Source: Anarhynchus alexandrinus (taxonomy: Eukaryota > Chordata > Aves > Charadriiformes > Charadriidae). From it: a DNA stretch of 64,000 bases. Shown piece by piece: positions 36,701 through 50,367 of this stretch; position 1 is the first letter of the stretch, and each line of letters starts with the position of its first letter. The position numbers and the translations under genes were made by a program. The notes below the pieces were generated by a model. That model did not search any database. It worked only from the letters and a program-made list of their open reading frames with translations, and was not told where the DNA came from. The stretch is taken from NCBI GenBank assembly GCA_008711295.1, contig VUYV01000090.1:1109331-1173330 (forward strand), read 5' to 3'.

Positions 36701-39700
36701 GATTTAAATTACTTTCCTTCATACCTCTCACCTATCTCTCAATCTTCCTCTATTCTTTCCCATTTGCTCTCTTACCAGAAGAGATGGGCTGGCACTCATA
36801 CACTGAAATGAGGCCCAGGAGAGCTGATGTACAAGCAAGAGCTCCTTTCTGTCACCTACAGATGGAGATACAAACTCCAGACAAAGAGCAGAACAGGTGT
36901 TTGGGTCAACAGTGTCTTAAATCACCTTAAACAAATCCATCAGAGCACACCTCTCAAAAGGTCTCAAGCTTTCCCCATATCCTCTCTTTTCTGAACAGCT
37001 TCACTGCCTTCAAGTTATGCTACTTTCAATTTTTGTTTCCTAGCAAAGGCCATCACTAACAGAAAATGCAACCAATTTTTATTTTAAATGGTTATCTGGT
37101 TATGATCACAGAATCATAGAATACTCCCTTTAGTAGTTTCTGTGACTTTGTAAACGTTTGATTTCTTTCTCAGTATGTAAAATGTGGTTTTTGCAGTTGG
37201 CTGTGATAGCACACTGAAAAACACAGCATCATCAAGGTTCACATTTTCACAAGTGATCTCTAATTTTTGATGCCTAAATTTTTGCATGCCCAGATGTGGA
37301 AATTGAGACTGGTTTCTCAAAGCTGCTCATGCACTGTAGCTCTAAGAAGAAGCTACACAAATCCTGTAGTCTGGCACGTCCCACTTTCAGTCCAGATATT
37401 CACCCGGAATGAAGCCCTCAGCTACACATATATAGTAAGTATGTTTTTAATACACATGCTTAAGGACAGGTCTTCTTGGATCAGAAGCAGCGTTCACTGT
37501 TTTGCAGAATCAAACTCGCGCTGTGCCAAGCTAAGCGCATGCATGCATATTTTGCAGTATAGTGCGCTCTCAAAGTAGCACTGTTAAGAGTCTGCTTTTT
37601 CTGTGCCTAAGCTGAGGGGACTCTCTAACTGTGAGTCACACAAACAAACGGACAGCTCATGGGGCTAACTACAGGGGTACTATGAAGTACCTGAAATTAT
37701 TTGGGAAGACAGTATGTGAGGTTTGTGAGCAACCAGAGATTTCTTTTAAAATGATCCAACATAAGAAACCCCAGGTTTGTCTTCCTCCTGTGAACTCTAT
37801 TTTGTACAAAAGTATTCTTGCCTTAAAAGCAAACCAATGTTGCAGTGTAAAACTTGCAGTCAATTTCCATCATGCTAGCTTTTAATTTATCTTTATTTCT
37901 TTGCCTTCAATGTGCAAAAAAGATGAAAATGAATTAATGAAGGGAAAAAAAGAAAGGGAAAGGAGAGAAACAATGAACTCCCATACTATGCAAATACCTA
38001 CAAAGTTTTGAATCAGGTGACACTACAGTAGAATCTAAAGTTAAAACATGCCAAAAACTCCTGAGAAAGCAACAGAGCTTTTTGTTTTCCCACGAGATGT
38101 CTCACTAGACTCTTTGGAATTGAACGATGGAATATTAAGCCGCTCTGAGTCAGGAACATACACAAATTATTTTACCATGCATTATGCCATGCCAAAGACA
38201 GAGGCTAAAGCACAAACATGAAAGAGTAACGCAAGAACACTGGCACTGCAAAGCAGTACAATGCTGGTGCGAGAGGGGCTGGAAAACCAAATATATTCAA
38301 ATTGGTGAAAGCAAAGAGAGCAAAATTCCTCTCCGAGCTGAACACTCCCCTCACACTGTAACACGACTTCACTGTCTGATGGTTGTCTCCTCCTGGAAGC
38401 AGTCTGCAGAAATGGGGTGGGAGGAGACACACAGAAAAACAACCATGAAAATACAAAACATACGGGATTGGATTTCACAGTGTACCCATTGTTGGTTCAA
38501 TTTTGTCCCACTAAAGCTAATTATAACACCTTCATTTATTCAGCAGAGCAAACCTGTAACAGGACTGTGTACTTCTGAAAATTTGATTTTTAAAAGAAGT
38601 TCAACTTAGAGACTGCCAGGGCAGTAGGAGTCCCCAGTCAAACAGCAAGGAAAAACACCTTCTTTTCTTATTGCCAGTGAAGAACTTTTCTTTTTTTTTA
38701 CTTCTGAAGAGGAACTAATGCTCTGAAGTAAGTAATGGCAGTGAATCAGCACATTGAATAGACAAGGCAAAAAGAGGACCTTTGCCTTTGCTGTCTGACT
38801 CTCTAAATTCTTGAGACAATTACTGCAGTTTGCTGTTTGTATAGCGAAAGTGTGGCCAGGAAGAAAAAGACTTCCTTTCCTGAGGACACCTGTTCTGAGA
38901 AGCTCTGATAAATTGAATATGCATAGCACAGAAGAGGCACTTGCAAAGTGTTAAGTAAATCACCTAACAAGTAACAAGGAAGGTGGCAAGAGGAAGAACA
39001 GAAGGATACAAGACAGACAGACTATAGGATAAATTAAAGCATACACAGAATGCCATAATGAATATGTATCTCAATATTTAAGCTATTTTTTTCCCATTAG
39101 AAGCATGTATTTATTTCACAGTTTCCATGTGCAAGTGGTGATTTTGATTAATATTCCCACCTTTCCAACTCCATTGATTGAAATGAGAAAATGCTCTATG
39201 TCAGCCTTAAATTTAATTTCAATTTTAACATTAGATCACTTCATTTCAAATCCAAAATGTTTACATTTCCCACTTTTTCACATTTGTGACTTTTCAGAAT
39301 TTGTTCCTTAAATTTCAGCATCTCATTCTGATTATCTTACATCCATGCAGGAGTTATTGTAAAATGGCAAACTTTTCAGTTAAATAAAAATTCAACTTGT
39401 TGAACAACTCAAATATCTTTCCACTAACACCTGCATTTGGTGCCCAAGACCTATGGAAAAGTAAGAACACCTATACTATCGCCTAGGTTTATTGTATTAT
39501 CACAAAATTTTATGCATACCTCCCTGATTTTGTGACTGATAAAATGATAAGTTGAAATAAGATTTGAGCAGAATTACATATAAGATTGCTGAACGTATGG
39601 GTGAAACTCACATCTGAGATGTTCTAATAACTTGCCATGACCCAAAAGGAGAGATCTGCTTAACCCCTTGCTCTACCACTACCAGTACCTCGCATCCCCA

Positions 39701-40240
39701 TATCTCCTCTTCCAGCCTTACGCTCCTGCTCTGTGGCAGCAGCTCTGGAGCTAATTTGGTTCACAAATTCAGCACTAAACTATTGATACTTTTGCTGCAT
39801 AATGTTCTGTTGGTTCAGCAAGTTCAGCCACTGCAGCATGGGATCAGAAGACCACCAGAGCTGATGCAGGGTGGAAAAGGTGCCAATAGGTCACCTTCAG
39901 TGGTATTATATAACTTAAAAACTAGGTGCCCTTTTCAGGCACTTGCTATCTTTAATATGTGTCTTTAATATATTTTTTTTTACTACCTTCAGTTGTTAAG
40001 AGAGAACTCAGCCCTAGAGTTATTGTTCATTTGTTCAATGTAGCCAACACCTTCTCCTCCCACTAGTTGCAGTGGAAGCAGAGGGAAGTCAGTCCTGGCA
40101 AGGCTGGGCTCTCCGCAATCACATACACAAAATGTCTGTCAGCCAACAGGGAAGCCACTGACAGAAATACACTGCTCAGTGCTTTTTAAGTCCATCTAAG
40201 TGTTATTTGTCCCACACTTTTATATGTGTCACATTTGCTT
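33781..40240. other. Non-coding stretch, no gene recognised
   Basis: The longest frames are 136 codons plus (35678-36088) and 141 codons plus (38184-38609). Both overlap opposite-strand frames of similar length and match nothing I know. An ATCACAGAATCATAGAATAC phrase at 37105-37124 looks like a CR1 3' tail, but no CR1 body follows on either side. There is an A12 run near 35390. Confidence 0.4.
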
Positions 40241-40254
40241 TTTGTTTAAAAAAA

Positions 40255-40570
40255 TAATATCCGTGCTCATCTCGAGAGTAGATATGATTTGTTTTAGTTG
40301 GTAACGTGTTCGTACTTTGCTAGAGGAACCTTAGCCCAACTGAGGCTTATCGTTAACTTCTCTTAAGCACGGCAGGTAGGCCAAAATTTTCACACATAAC
40401 ACCTATATTTAGCACCAAATTGACATGGAGGACTACATGACAGCAGGACGGCACTAGAAACTTTTGCTGGTAAAGCAGCGCATAGCACAGAGTTGGTTAG
40501 AGGTGTGATTTTACCGCAGCATCGCTAACGTCAGCAAGAGCGCTAGCACAGACAGTTAAAAAACTACTTC
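40255..40570. promoter_or_regulatory. Candidate conserved non-coding block
   Basis: A cluster of CpGs (ATCTCGAGAG, GTAACGTGTTCG, TATCGTTAAC, GCATCGCTAACGTCAGC, GAGCGC) in a CpG-poor window, without repeat similarity. A cAMP-response-like ACGTCAGC occurs near 40528. Retention of so many CpGs in about 300 bases suggests constraint or low methylation, but this was not measured. Confidence 0.27.
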
Positions 40571-43500
40571 TTGCCTGTAAAAGCTTATTTCATTCCGAGA
40601 ACCAATACAAAACATAGAAAAAAAAGGTGTTTTGCTGATAGAAGTTAGGGTGGACATCAATAGTGATCTAAACCAAGTGGGTACACAGCTGTGGTCACAT
40701 CTGATCACACAGGCACATGTCTTGGACTGGTTCATACCACGGGGGAAGGGACTCGAGGGACAAAGCATTGTTTGTCCTGCCGGCAAAGCTACTCCTGGTA
40801 AAAGATGAGTCTCGTAGGGGGGGAAGGCACCATTAAGACTACACCAGAACCAGGTTTACACAGGGAGGTGGGCCTCAAGTTCACGTCTTGCCATCACCAG
40901 AACTACACAGAGCTCAGGTAGTGGAGCATTTGTGAAACTTTTAGATGCTAAAATGTGAATATTTTGTGGCAAGTTTTAGGCACCCAAGCTGGATAAATAT
41001 GTTCTGAATAGCTGGAGTCCTAAGTTTGTCCACGGAGATAGTCTGAGACACTTAAAGTACCTTCATGAGATCTCAAAGAAATAAATAGGATAAAGGCTGA
41101 ACACCACTCTGTGTGTGTGAGAGAGACAGAGAGAGAGAAAGAGATCATTTTCCTCATAAGTGTGAAGGAAAGCTACCAACATAGCACTTCACATAAACAT
41201 CACGTTAAACTCTACTGCTGTCAGGGCTAATTGAAATTTACAGGATTGGTACTTGCAGTATTAACCCAGGAACTGTCAAGCTTCATTATTTCCAGTGGAG
41301 TCTGACAGTCTTGTCTTAACATTATGAAGTGTCAGTCTCTTTTCCCTTGATGACAAAGAAATAACATCTGCATTTCCCCACCCTAAAAGGCTAAACGGGT
41401 ATGAAAACTACTGTTATGGTCAGTATTTCAGTGTTTTCAGGATCATGATGGTCCAGTCACTGCTGTTGTCACAAATACAAAAGAAAAAAAGAAGTAACTC
41501 TGTTTACTTTATAATTGCTGTCTTCCGCTGTTGAGCCAAATTAATACTACAATTTCCCCTTAGTAGAAACAGTACTATAGTTAACACTTTTGATTAAAAG
41601 AGTATCTAGAAAAGTCCTTTCTTCCTTTGTTTGCAACTGACTGAAAGGACTGAGGTTATCAAAAGACAGACAGAGCAAAGCAACATTTCATCTTCAGAGA
41701 TCTGTGTTCAACTAAAAGCTAGGGCGTGAAGCACAGGTTGTCTCCAGTACAAGCCTTCTCTATTGTACCAAGTTCTGAAGTGATGTCCACAGGGATGAAT
41801 TTAATGTCTTGCAAAAAAGAAAAGAACAACCTATATTAACATGAGCTGAAGCCTAATACAAACTTCCTCCTGTGGTTCTTTAACCAAACTCTATTAAGCC
41901 CACTACTGGTCTTTCCACTGGCATTAGTGATACCTGTAGCTTGCTGAGATGTTTCTTGGTAGAAAGAAGTGAAGATATATCTATATAAGTGAAAAAAGAA
42001 AAAAAAAAACAAAAACAAAAGAAAATCTAGGACTACTCATATTGAAGAACTTGCAAACTAAATTTCTGACATTTAACTCAAAATTGCACTGGCAGTTAGC
42101 AGCTCCAGATGGGCTGAGCAGGGACTCTGGGGCCAGCATGGATGGACAAATCCATCTTCCCCAGAAAGAAACAATTGGACATAGCATTATATATGCAAAC
42201 TACCTTTGTAACAGTTACCACAAAATCTTGTTACAGGAGTCAAGGAAATTTATCTAAAATTAAAGAAGCAGCAGCTGCATTTTCTCAGCTCAAATCCAAG
42301 TGCTAAGCTTTTGCTCCTAAAAGCCTGTGCACAGATCTGACCTGTAGGACAGCCTTTTGAAAAAACAAAATTCCACTTCTCACCAGTGATGCACGCAACA
42401 CAGAAAGCCAGAGAGTGCAGCAGTATACATAGCAACAGTGCAAACAAGTTAAGTCAAAATAAAGTAAAACCTACCATATCTGACCAAGTTGGCCTCTTCA
42501 AAGTCTGCGCATGGCAGTTTCATCACAGATGTTCCCTTCTCTCATTTTTCCTCCTGCTGTTACTTGTCTCAGCTCCTTTTTCCCCTGATGTCAAATTGCA
42601 GTTGAGTGGGTCAACCTAAAAACAGTGCAGGACTTAGATTCAGCCTAACGGAGTCAGGGTTGGTTCCAGCAAGTAATGCTAATCTGTAACTTGGCCATGA
42701 CAAGGCAGCGCCAGATCCTCACAAGACAAGAGGGGACGAAGAGACTTGGGCCTATTGTGCTGCTTTGCACAATAACTGTTACAGAAGCAACATTACCACT
42801 TACAGATTTACGAAATACAGAGCCCACCTGTCTATACATGTGTGGAAAACAGTATAAACCAGTGGATCAATTTACCATCGCTCCGCCAGATTACCTGAGA
42901 TAATTGTTAGCTGTGAGCTATTAATTTTTATTATTACTATGCTCAATGCTCCAAGGCCTAATTAAGGTATTAATTTGAACATACATAGGCTAGCATCTAT
43001 TCTCACATTCAATAGATAAGTGGCTAAAAGAATTAAAATCACTTATGTGATCATAAGTACAACAGATCTCATGTCTCTCTTCATAAACATTCAGAACTTG
43101 CATGTTTTCAAACACTCAAAACTTTCTGAACAAAAAATGGATAGAGGTTCAATGAGGACAAAAGATCTTAAGTAGTTCAATGAAACTGAGAGGAAGAACA
43201 TATTTCTTGGTCCTCTCCAATCTCAGCTCTTTTAACTGAAATAAAAGCACAAAAGCAAAGGTCAATGATTACCATTCCAGCTCCTACTGACACAAACTCT
43301 CTGTAACTGCAAGGCTAATTGATAACATCCTAGGTAAATTCTTTTATGAGAATCACAGAAACAACCATGACACACTCAGCCTAATCCATTCATCCTCCTT
43401 ACCTGCAGAGAGACAATATTCAGAAGTACAGAGAACTATCTAGTTGACATTCAGGTCCTTGTGACTGCAGAAACCAGGAAAAGCTAAAAATAAAAGTGGA

Positions 43501-45550
43501 AGTATATTAAAAAAATGCATACTACAGGAAAGTTCCACTCTACAAGGAAAAGATGAACATTCACTTACATAGGAAGACACTAAAAATTCAAAAAAATCAA
43601 GGGAATTTTTTTTCCACACAAGGTCTGGCTGGACTGTAGAACTGTCATAGGAAGCCAAGGAAGCAAGAACACAAGAAGATGCAATAGGGGATTGGACTCT
43701 ATTACACAGATATCAAGATAATCCAGATATATCATAACTAATTATAAAAATTTGGAAGGGATGCTAAACCTAGTCCGCCAGAAGTTAATGATAAGAGGGT
43801 AAGATACACCTTAGTGTCATTCACTGTCAGATACTGGATGTTGTGCTCTAACTGATTTAGTCTGATTTAGTAAAGCATTTTCTGTATTTCTTATTTGGCT
43901 GAAAGATTCAAGCTCATTCACACATTTTCTCATATGTGTATCCTTTTATTAATGATAAACTAATTTAGAGCATTGAAAACCATCCATAAGTCAGGCTTTA
44001 CTGGCACATACCTAATACCATGTTTGGCATCTGTTGCAAATATTTTTTAGGATATGAATGATGAATGGTAAAATTACAGATTTCATGTTGGCTAATATCT
44101 TTAATTCTGGGCAGACATTAATACTGTAGATTTAGCAGCATTTAGCGGTATTTAGCTTTGAAACAGATTGCAGTATTATAAGTATTAGCTAATAATTTAT
44201 AGCTGTTATGTTCATTGCAAATTACAGTGTTTAATAAACCAAAAAAAAAAGAAGCAAAAAACATGATTAAACAGTATTTCCTGAGTATCTTTGAGTATCT
44301 CTGTAATGCTTACCTGTCATTTTTTTCTCCTATTTATATAACCTACATGAAGTTATATACCATGGTAAATGCTGATATATCAGGAAGTTATAGGAAAAAA
44401 ACCCACGTGTTTAGGCTGGCAATTTCATTTTGTGAAAAACAAGAAGTCCAGGCAGAGGATGAAGACTATTTGCACTTGAAATAACAGAACAATTGGTTTG
44501 GAAAACAGAGCTTAATGTGTGAGCTGGCAGCTGTCCAAGTATCCCAGAAAGATGTTCATTTTCTTTGCTCAAAGGCTCCCAGTCTCTTCCTGAACTCCTG
44601 GTTTATTGTGACAGCCGAAAGCTGCACAGTCTAACCTCTCACCAGGTTTGGTGATCCTTTGTAGGAAACAATTCTCACCTGAAAGGCCAGAAATAAAGGA
44701 ATGTTGTTTTGATTCCACAAAACATAATTCTTGTGGAAAAAAATTGGCTGTGAGATACATCTTCACGGACTGTTTTGTTGTGTACTTCCTTTCAACTACC
44801 ATTGTCCATTTTGCTTTCATTCTCTTTCTTTTTTCCCCTCATTTGAATGCCCACACTCCAATGCGTCCCTGTTCTCTGACACTTGATAAGAATTTGAGCC
44901 AAACACTCTTTATAGTTCTTAGTTTTCCTCAGCAGTGAATCTGATGGATTTCCTAACGGCTATTCCTATGATTTATACTTTATTCAATTTGTATATTATT
45001 GACATTCTGAAATATTCCTATTTGTCAAACACAAACTCATCCATTTTCTGTTCACACCTCAACCTCCAATACCACACCGATTTTTGCCCTCCCCTGAAAG
45101 CCATGTATTAAGCTGAAAAATGAACAGACATCTTCATTCTTGTGCAGCTCAACTCACAGGGAATCAGTTGCCAATAAAAGTAGAGAAAATAACTGCTTAG
45201 AAGTGTTAAAGATGCTAATTGAGTTCCAGTTAACTTGGCCTGGCTGGAAGCCAGAATATCTAGTATGGCGCTGAAAGGGAGCAAAGATCTCTGCACTGCT
45301 TATATACTGCATATGTTTTTCCTAATGACAAAAAATGGTTTGGAAAAGGAGCAGTAGGAATGTGTGCTAAGCATTTTTTTTTTCTCCCTTTGTCTAATGC
45401 TTTATTGTCTACTTATGGTTAAATCATTATCATTCAATGACCAGGAATTAAAAGGGAAGAATGAGTAGAAAAGGATACACATGACAGGCAAGACTTTGTT
45501 GTAGCTGTGGAACTTCTTTAAGTACAATTTGCATTTCCATACCTAAAAAA
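40571..45550. other. Non-coding AT-rich stretch
   Basis: No gene recognised; the longest frame is 96 codons. It includes a GT/GA dinucleotide tract (listed separately), an A-rich tract near 42000-42025 and an A10 run near 44242. Confidence 0.45.
41111..41144. repeat. Compound (GT)n(GA)n microsatellite
   Basis: A short GT run is followed by an imperfect GA run with CA and AA interruptions. It is likely length-variable. Confidence 0.9.
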
Positions 45551-45554
45551 GACA

Positions 45555-46080
45555 GAGCAAAGTTAGAGGAAGTATGGAGAACAGCAAATAAAATAATTAA
45601 GTAGAGGGAGCTACTGCTTTGTGAGAGACTGAATGGGCTTAGAAGATCATGAAGGCAGCGGACAAGGTGAGTGGTTATTCAACAAGTCCCACACTGTTTG
45701 AACTAGGGGGCACACAACAAATAGGACACCCACCTAAAAAGGATTTTTTAAGGACTTCTTTTGTTTTTAAACAACAGGAATGAATTTCTGGAATCTATTG
45801 CCACAGGAGGTTCTGGTATCAACAGATTCAAAGACAACTGGATAAATTAATGGACAATAGGTCCATAAGCAGGCACTAAAACAAATAGGCAGGGATGGAC
45901 TCTCTGACACCCCTTAGCCAGCAGTTGTGGATGGTAGGGAAATACAAGGGGAAAGGACCACAGAGAGCAGCTAGGGTTGCATGCTATTCCCAAATAGCAT
46001 CTGCTGTTCTCACTGTGGGGAACAATACATTGGATAGGAAAAGGAGATCAAAAAATTGCCATGTTGGGTTAGACCATCAC
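45555..46080 (+). mobile_element. Old CR1-family LINE 3' region, diverged
   Basis: Plus-strand landmarks in the right order: GAATTTCTGGAATCTATTGC near 45783 (CR1 'WNxLP' block), ATTCAAAGACAACTGGATAA near 45827, TTAATGGACAATAGGTCCAT near 45848, and near the end TTGGGTTAGACCATC at 46065. This matches the older L3-like CR1 class found across sauropsids, whose end reads like 'GGTCTGACCCAGTA'. It lacks the ATTCTATG tail of younger avian CR1. It has many stops and no usable frame. Confidence 0.65.
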
Positions 46081-46084
46081 TAAC

Positions 46085-48055
46085 ACCATCATCACATCAT
46101 ATATGCTCCTATATGCTCGTCCTATAACCTGATTTCTATATGCTTGTAGCATCCTCAGCACAACAGGGAGAATCAAAATAAACATTAAGAACGTACACAC
46201 AGGTCTACAAAAACTACATAATATGCTTGCTGAAGGCATGGTGTAGTTCATAATTATTTGACAACATAATTTGTTCCAATTTTTCCAACCTCTTTAAAAA
46301 AACCCAACATTGCATCTAGAACTTTTAATAATGCCTGTATTCTACCAATGAGGCATGTCTAGTTAGATGTGATTAGAGGTGATAATGCCCTATTAACCTC
46401 AGGTTAGACTTAAAAAGATAAAGCAAATACATCCCAACAGAAAACCAGTGTTCGTTTAATAACTTCCCTTTATTTCTCTCTGCTGGAAATCAATACATTG
46501 CTATGGTAATTCACCTATTTTATCCTCAAACCATAATAACATACAGATCCAAGGAAAGAAAATTACCCTCTGTATAAAAGTATAAAATTAGCAGCACGTG
46601 TCCTTACTATGATAATCACAAGTACTTAAAGTTGACCTCAAAGCAAAAGTAATTGGGTCTCCACTCTTTTGTGTCTCTTAATTACCTCTGGAGGGGATAC
46701 AAAAAATTGTCTTTTGTTTATTTTCTGCATTAGAAATGCAGATGTTTTCTGCCTTGGAAGACTTGAGACCTGAGAATTCACAAGAGTCAAAAACCTGGAA
46801 ATGACTTGCAGAAAAGGGAAGGATTCTTATGTTTCTTTGGCCTTGAATCTCACATACAACCAAATATACAGGGCACAAGAATAAATGGTCATGGGAAAAA
46901 GCAGTATGCACGCTTATCACTATATACAAGGTAGATAAATTCACATGCTTGGTATCTACGAGAAACAGATGCATTTTGGATTGTTCAACCTAGAAATGGG
47001 TGAGTTACATTTATACGCATTTATCCTCAAGTAAGCCATGGACTTACCACTCACCTATATACTCCACAGAGTCCATACAATTCTTCCAAACTATTTTGGT
47101 AGACCTGGCTCCTCAATTAATTCTGCTAATAATGTAAGTATTTTTATTGGCCCCTGTCACCAGATTATGGCACGTGCCACTAGAAGTCTTGCTGCTTGAT
47201 GTACATTCATGAGCATGTGTTTTTTCTAATGAACACACAGTGTTCCTCAATGAAAGGAAGAAATGAAAGAAAACCATCTCACCCTTTTAAGCAGAGTTGT
47301 GCTGTAGGAGCATTACATGTTTAAAAAAAAAAAAAAGAAGTGGTGTGTTTTCTGAGAGAATTTACATTTAACCCAGGAACAAATGGATGTCCCCTGTTTT
47401 TTGTCTCTCTAGCACAGCCTGCAGTGGATAACTACAAGCTTGTTGCATTTTTGATTGGTTGTTAGCTAGAAATGTTTGTCATTTTCTACTTTTTCCAATA
47501 GAAAATAATGCTGTTTTCTATTATTTTCAATTCTCTTGCAAATAATTGCAACATGGCCTCTTGGTTCTTACGCCAGGGCACTATAATAGTACCTAAATGC
47601 CATTTTCTCATCAGTGACCTGTGGGTTTTTATAATATCTATTCAGAAACCTAAACCTGGACTTACCAAATAAAATAATAGCCACTATTCACAAACTATCT
47701 AATTTCTGCAGCTAGCCCTTGCCCAGGAATAGCAAAAATACTTTCTTCTCATGCAAAAAACAAGGGAAGAATTACCTCTTTACCCAGCAAAGCATCTTCA
47801 GCACGAGTTTAACTATAAACATGAGTACCGACTTTTAAAACAAACTTTTGAAATTTAACCAAGAACTTAGTGAGAAACATAGGTTTATTGCTATTGTACA
47901 CTTTGCATTTTAAAGGAATCATGTTTCTCTCCCACCATGCTTACACATAATTTTTCAGTTCTTACACTAACCCTCAGAGAAATATCAGATTAACCAAAGA
48001 GCTGTAAAACCTCTATGCCCAATCCTTCACCAGCAGGAGATTGTTAAAATATTCC
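46085..48055. other. Non-coding stretch, nothing recognised
   Basis: Frames of at most 98 codons, no family match. TATATGCT is repeated several times at 46101-46143, and an A14 run lies near 47321. Confidence 0.45.
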
Positions 48056-48059
48056 CTTA

Positions 48060-48680
48060 AAGATCTACTGACATGATGTTCCCCGACCGTCCAAACGTAA
48101 CACCACGCTGGCACTGCAGCCTTGTGCTAGCGAACACTCCCACCAACCAACCTCTGAACAATACCTCCATCCTATCAGGCAGGAGGCTCTGGGGTGACCG
48201 TTGAGTGCACTCTCATTTTACAAACTGTCATATGGCGAGATAGTGGTGGGTTTCAATGCCGTCACCTATTCAGTCAGCCCAGATGAACTAGAATCACCAT
48301 TTCAGTTATATCATAGCTCGGGGCGAGAACATGTCACCCTCTTTATTTCCAGCTCCGAACAAGCTGCTTAGGCAGATGCTAACTGTGGTCCTCCCTGCCA
48401 TGTTCTGTAGAGTGGCCTTTGTCTGGGTTAATTGAGCCCCCACTCCATTTAATAGGCTGTTGAAGTCTTATTGAAACAGAGCTAGTGCCGCAGGTTAAAT
48501 ACATTGCAGTGCTCTTGTTAATCCCCTCATTAACGGAGCTGTAAAGCTTGTTGAGAGCTGTGAGTTTGCATATATTATCAGAGAGTTCTTCACTCAAGTG
48601 CTATCAATAAAATGACAAAGCCAGTTTGCAAATAGTGAAATCAACAGTGACACAAAGCTAGATACCTTAAAAAAATAAAC
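48060..48680. promoter_or_regulatory. Best candidate conserved non-coding element
   Basis: About 600 bases without repeat similarity, with CpGs kept through the first half (CCGACCGTCC, GGCGAGAT, GCCGTCACC, CTCGGGGCGAG) and a dense set of homeodomain-type cores in the second half: GGTTAATTGAGC near 48426, ATTTAATAGG near 48447, TTAATCCCCTCATTAACGG near 48519, ATATATTATCA near 48571 and CTATCAATAAAATG near 48601. Vertebrate enhancers near developmental transcription-factor genes have this character. Conservation and activity are inferred, not shown. Confidence 0.4.
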
Positions 48681-50160
48681 AAGTTAATAACTGATAAATC
48701 TAATTTTCACACTTGGAGGATAAAAAAAAAACAGGTTGAAGAATCTCCTTTTTTATTGGATGAACTTAAAACATGAATTATACAAACATGATTACTTTCC
48801 TTGAGCAGAAAGAACAAGCAAGAAAAATACCACTTCTTCCACAGCGGCTTCTGGCTGAGGTTTGGCTGTAGCTGTTTAGAAGTAACTTAATGAACCATGC
48901 ACAGACTAGCTGCACTTAGCAAACCCAAAGAAAACAAATGAATTAATAATACAAAATAAGAAGTGAACTTAGATATAAAATACAATGGAGCATATTGAGA
49001 AAGCCTCATACGGTCTCCAAAGTAAAAGAAAGCAGAGCAGGCCCTGGAAAAAAGAAGTGGGTGGTTAAGAGAAGCATTTAGCAAATCAGGGCTCTCTCAC
49101 ACCTGCCAGGAGGGGGAGCAGGAGAAAGGCCTCCCCCAAATCATTCATGGGAGATGGCTGACTGTCAAACAGCAAAGAAATAGGAAGACAGGACTGCATG
49201 GATGGTGTTCACCAGGACACAAGAGAAGCAGTCTGAGCAGGAGAGGCAGTCACTAAAAGCAGGATGAGAGCAGAGCCGTCTGAAGGCCAAACTATCTGGT
49301 GCTGATATCCAAGGGCACTTTGCAATGACCTACTGCGGCCAACCAGCAGCCTCTTGAGTTCGTGTTTTTCCAAATGCTGATCTGAAGCAACAATATTCCT
49401 TGTAATAAGGAAGACAAAACTATCTGAAAAATATCTTTTTGTGCATATTCATCTTTATCTTTTAACTGCATTGTAGGCATTATCCTTGGCAGATCAGAAT
49501 GCCATACAGAAGTCCATAAGTAAAAATAATGACTAACAACTTCAAAACTGAACTGTTGCAGCTCCAGTGTTGATTTAGTGCTGATTTCAACTGCTTCCTC
49601 TCTATCTCTGACCAATGAATGCATATGGTTTAGAAAAGCCCAGTGGGGTAATTACAGCAACATGACAGCCACAGCTGAGTCCTTTATAGATACTTTCAAA
49701 AGTTCTTTTTCTAAAACATAACACGAATGCCTCTGGTTGCCCCTTATTTTCCACCTCTTGCTCTGACTTGCTGGCCTATAAGAAAACCCGATTTGCATTC
49801 TTTTCTTAACAGTCCCACCTGTACAAATAGTTAGTTATAATTCTGATCGGGACTTTTTTTTAAACCCTGGAAAAAAGCATAGGCAAAGTTTGCCCATCTA
49901 AGCTAAGAGTCTGCACTACTGTACTGCATGCACACCAGTGACTGGACTGGACAGTGACTTTAGTACAGGCAATTCTTCACGGTACAATGAGAACTGTGTC
50001 TTCTTGGGCACTTTCAAAACTTAACCCTGAATGGGTTCTTCTAAGAATGAATCCTAAGCCCTTCCTGAACACTTTTTATAGCTAAATGAGGAATATATAC
50101 TACCATTATTTTCTACTCAGGTTTGAGGTTCTTTTTTAAATTTGGAAACAACCAGAAAGT
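48681..50160. other. Non-coding stretch, one weak CTCF-like core
   Basis: The longest frame is 110 codons minus (49292-49624), no family match. CCAGGAGGGGGAG at 49106-49118 resembles a CTCF core with one unfavourable base. An A9 run lies near 48722. Confidence 0.4.
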
Positions 50161-50166
50161 GGGGGT

Positions 50167-50242
50167 TTGGGATGGTTGGTTGTTTTTTTTTGTTTGGTTG
50201 GTTTTTTGTTTTGTTTTGTTTTGTTTTTACTTTTTTTTTTAC
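50167..50242. repeat. T/G-rich simple repeat (TTTTG/GGTTG)
   Basis: About 75 bases of GGTTGG, T9, TTTGG and repeated TTTTG units ending in T10. It lies about 110 bases upstream of the CR1 copy at 50352. Confidence 0.9.
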
Positions 50243-50367
50243 CTGCAAGTATGATCTCTCTAAACTATATATAGCTTGATGTAGATACAAAATCTTTCTT
50301 TTCCAAATTCCCAGGATGCTACCTTTGCACAAAAAAAAGCCTAAGTAAAATTGGACGTGACCTGGCA

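Noticed and set aside
37105..37124. ATCACAGAATCATAGAATAC resembling a CR1 3' tail
   Set aside because: No CR1 body adjoins it on either side, so a 20-base match may be chance or too short a remnant to call.
49106..49118. CCAGGAGGGGGAG as a CTCF site
   Set aside because: One key base is unfavourable and it sits in a GA/GG-rich patch where such matches arise easily.
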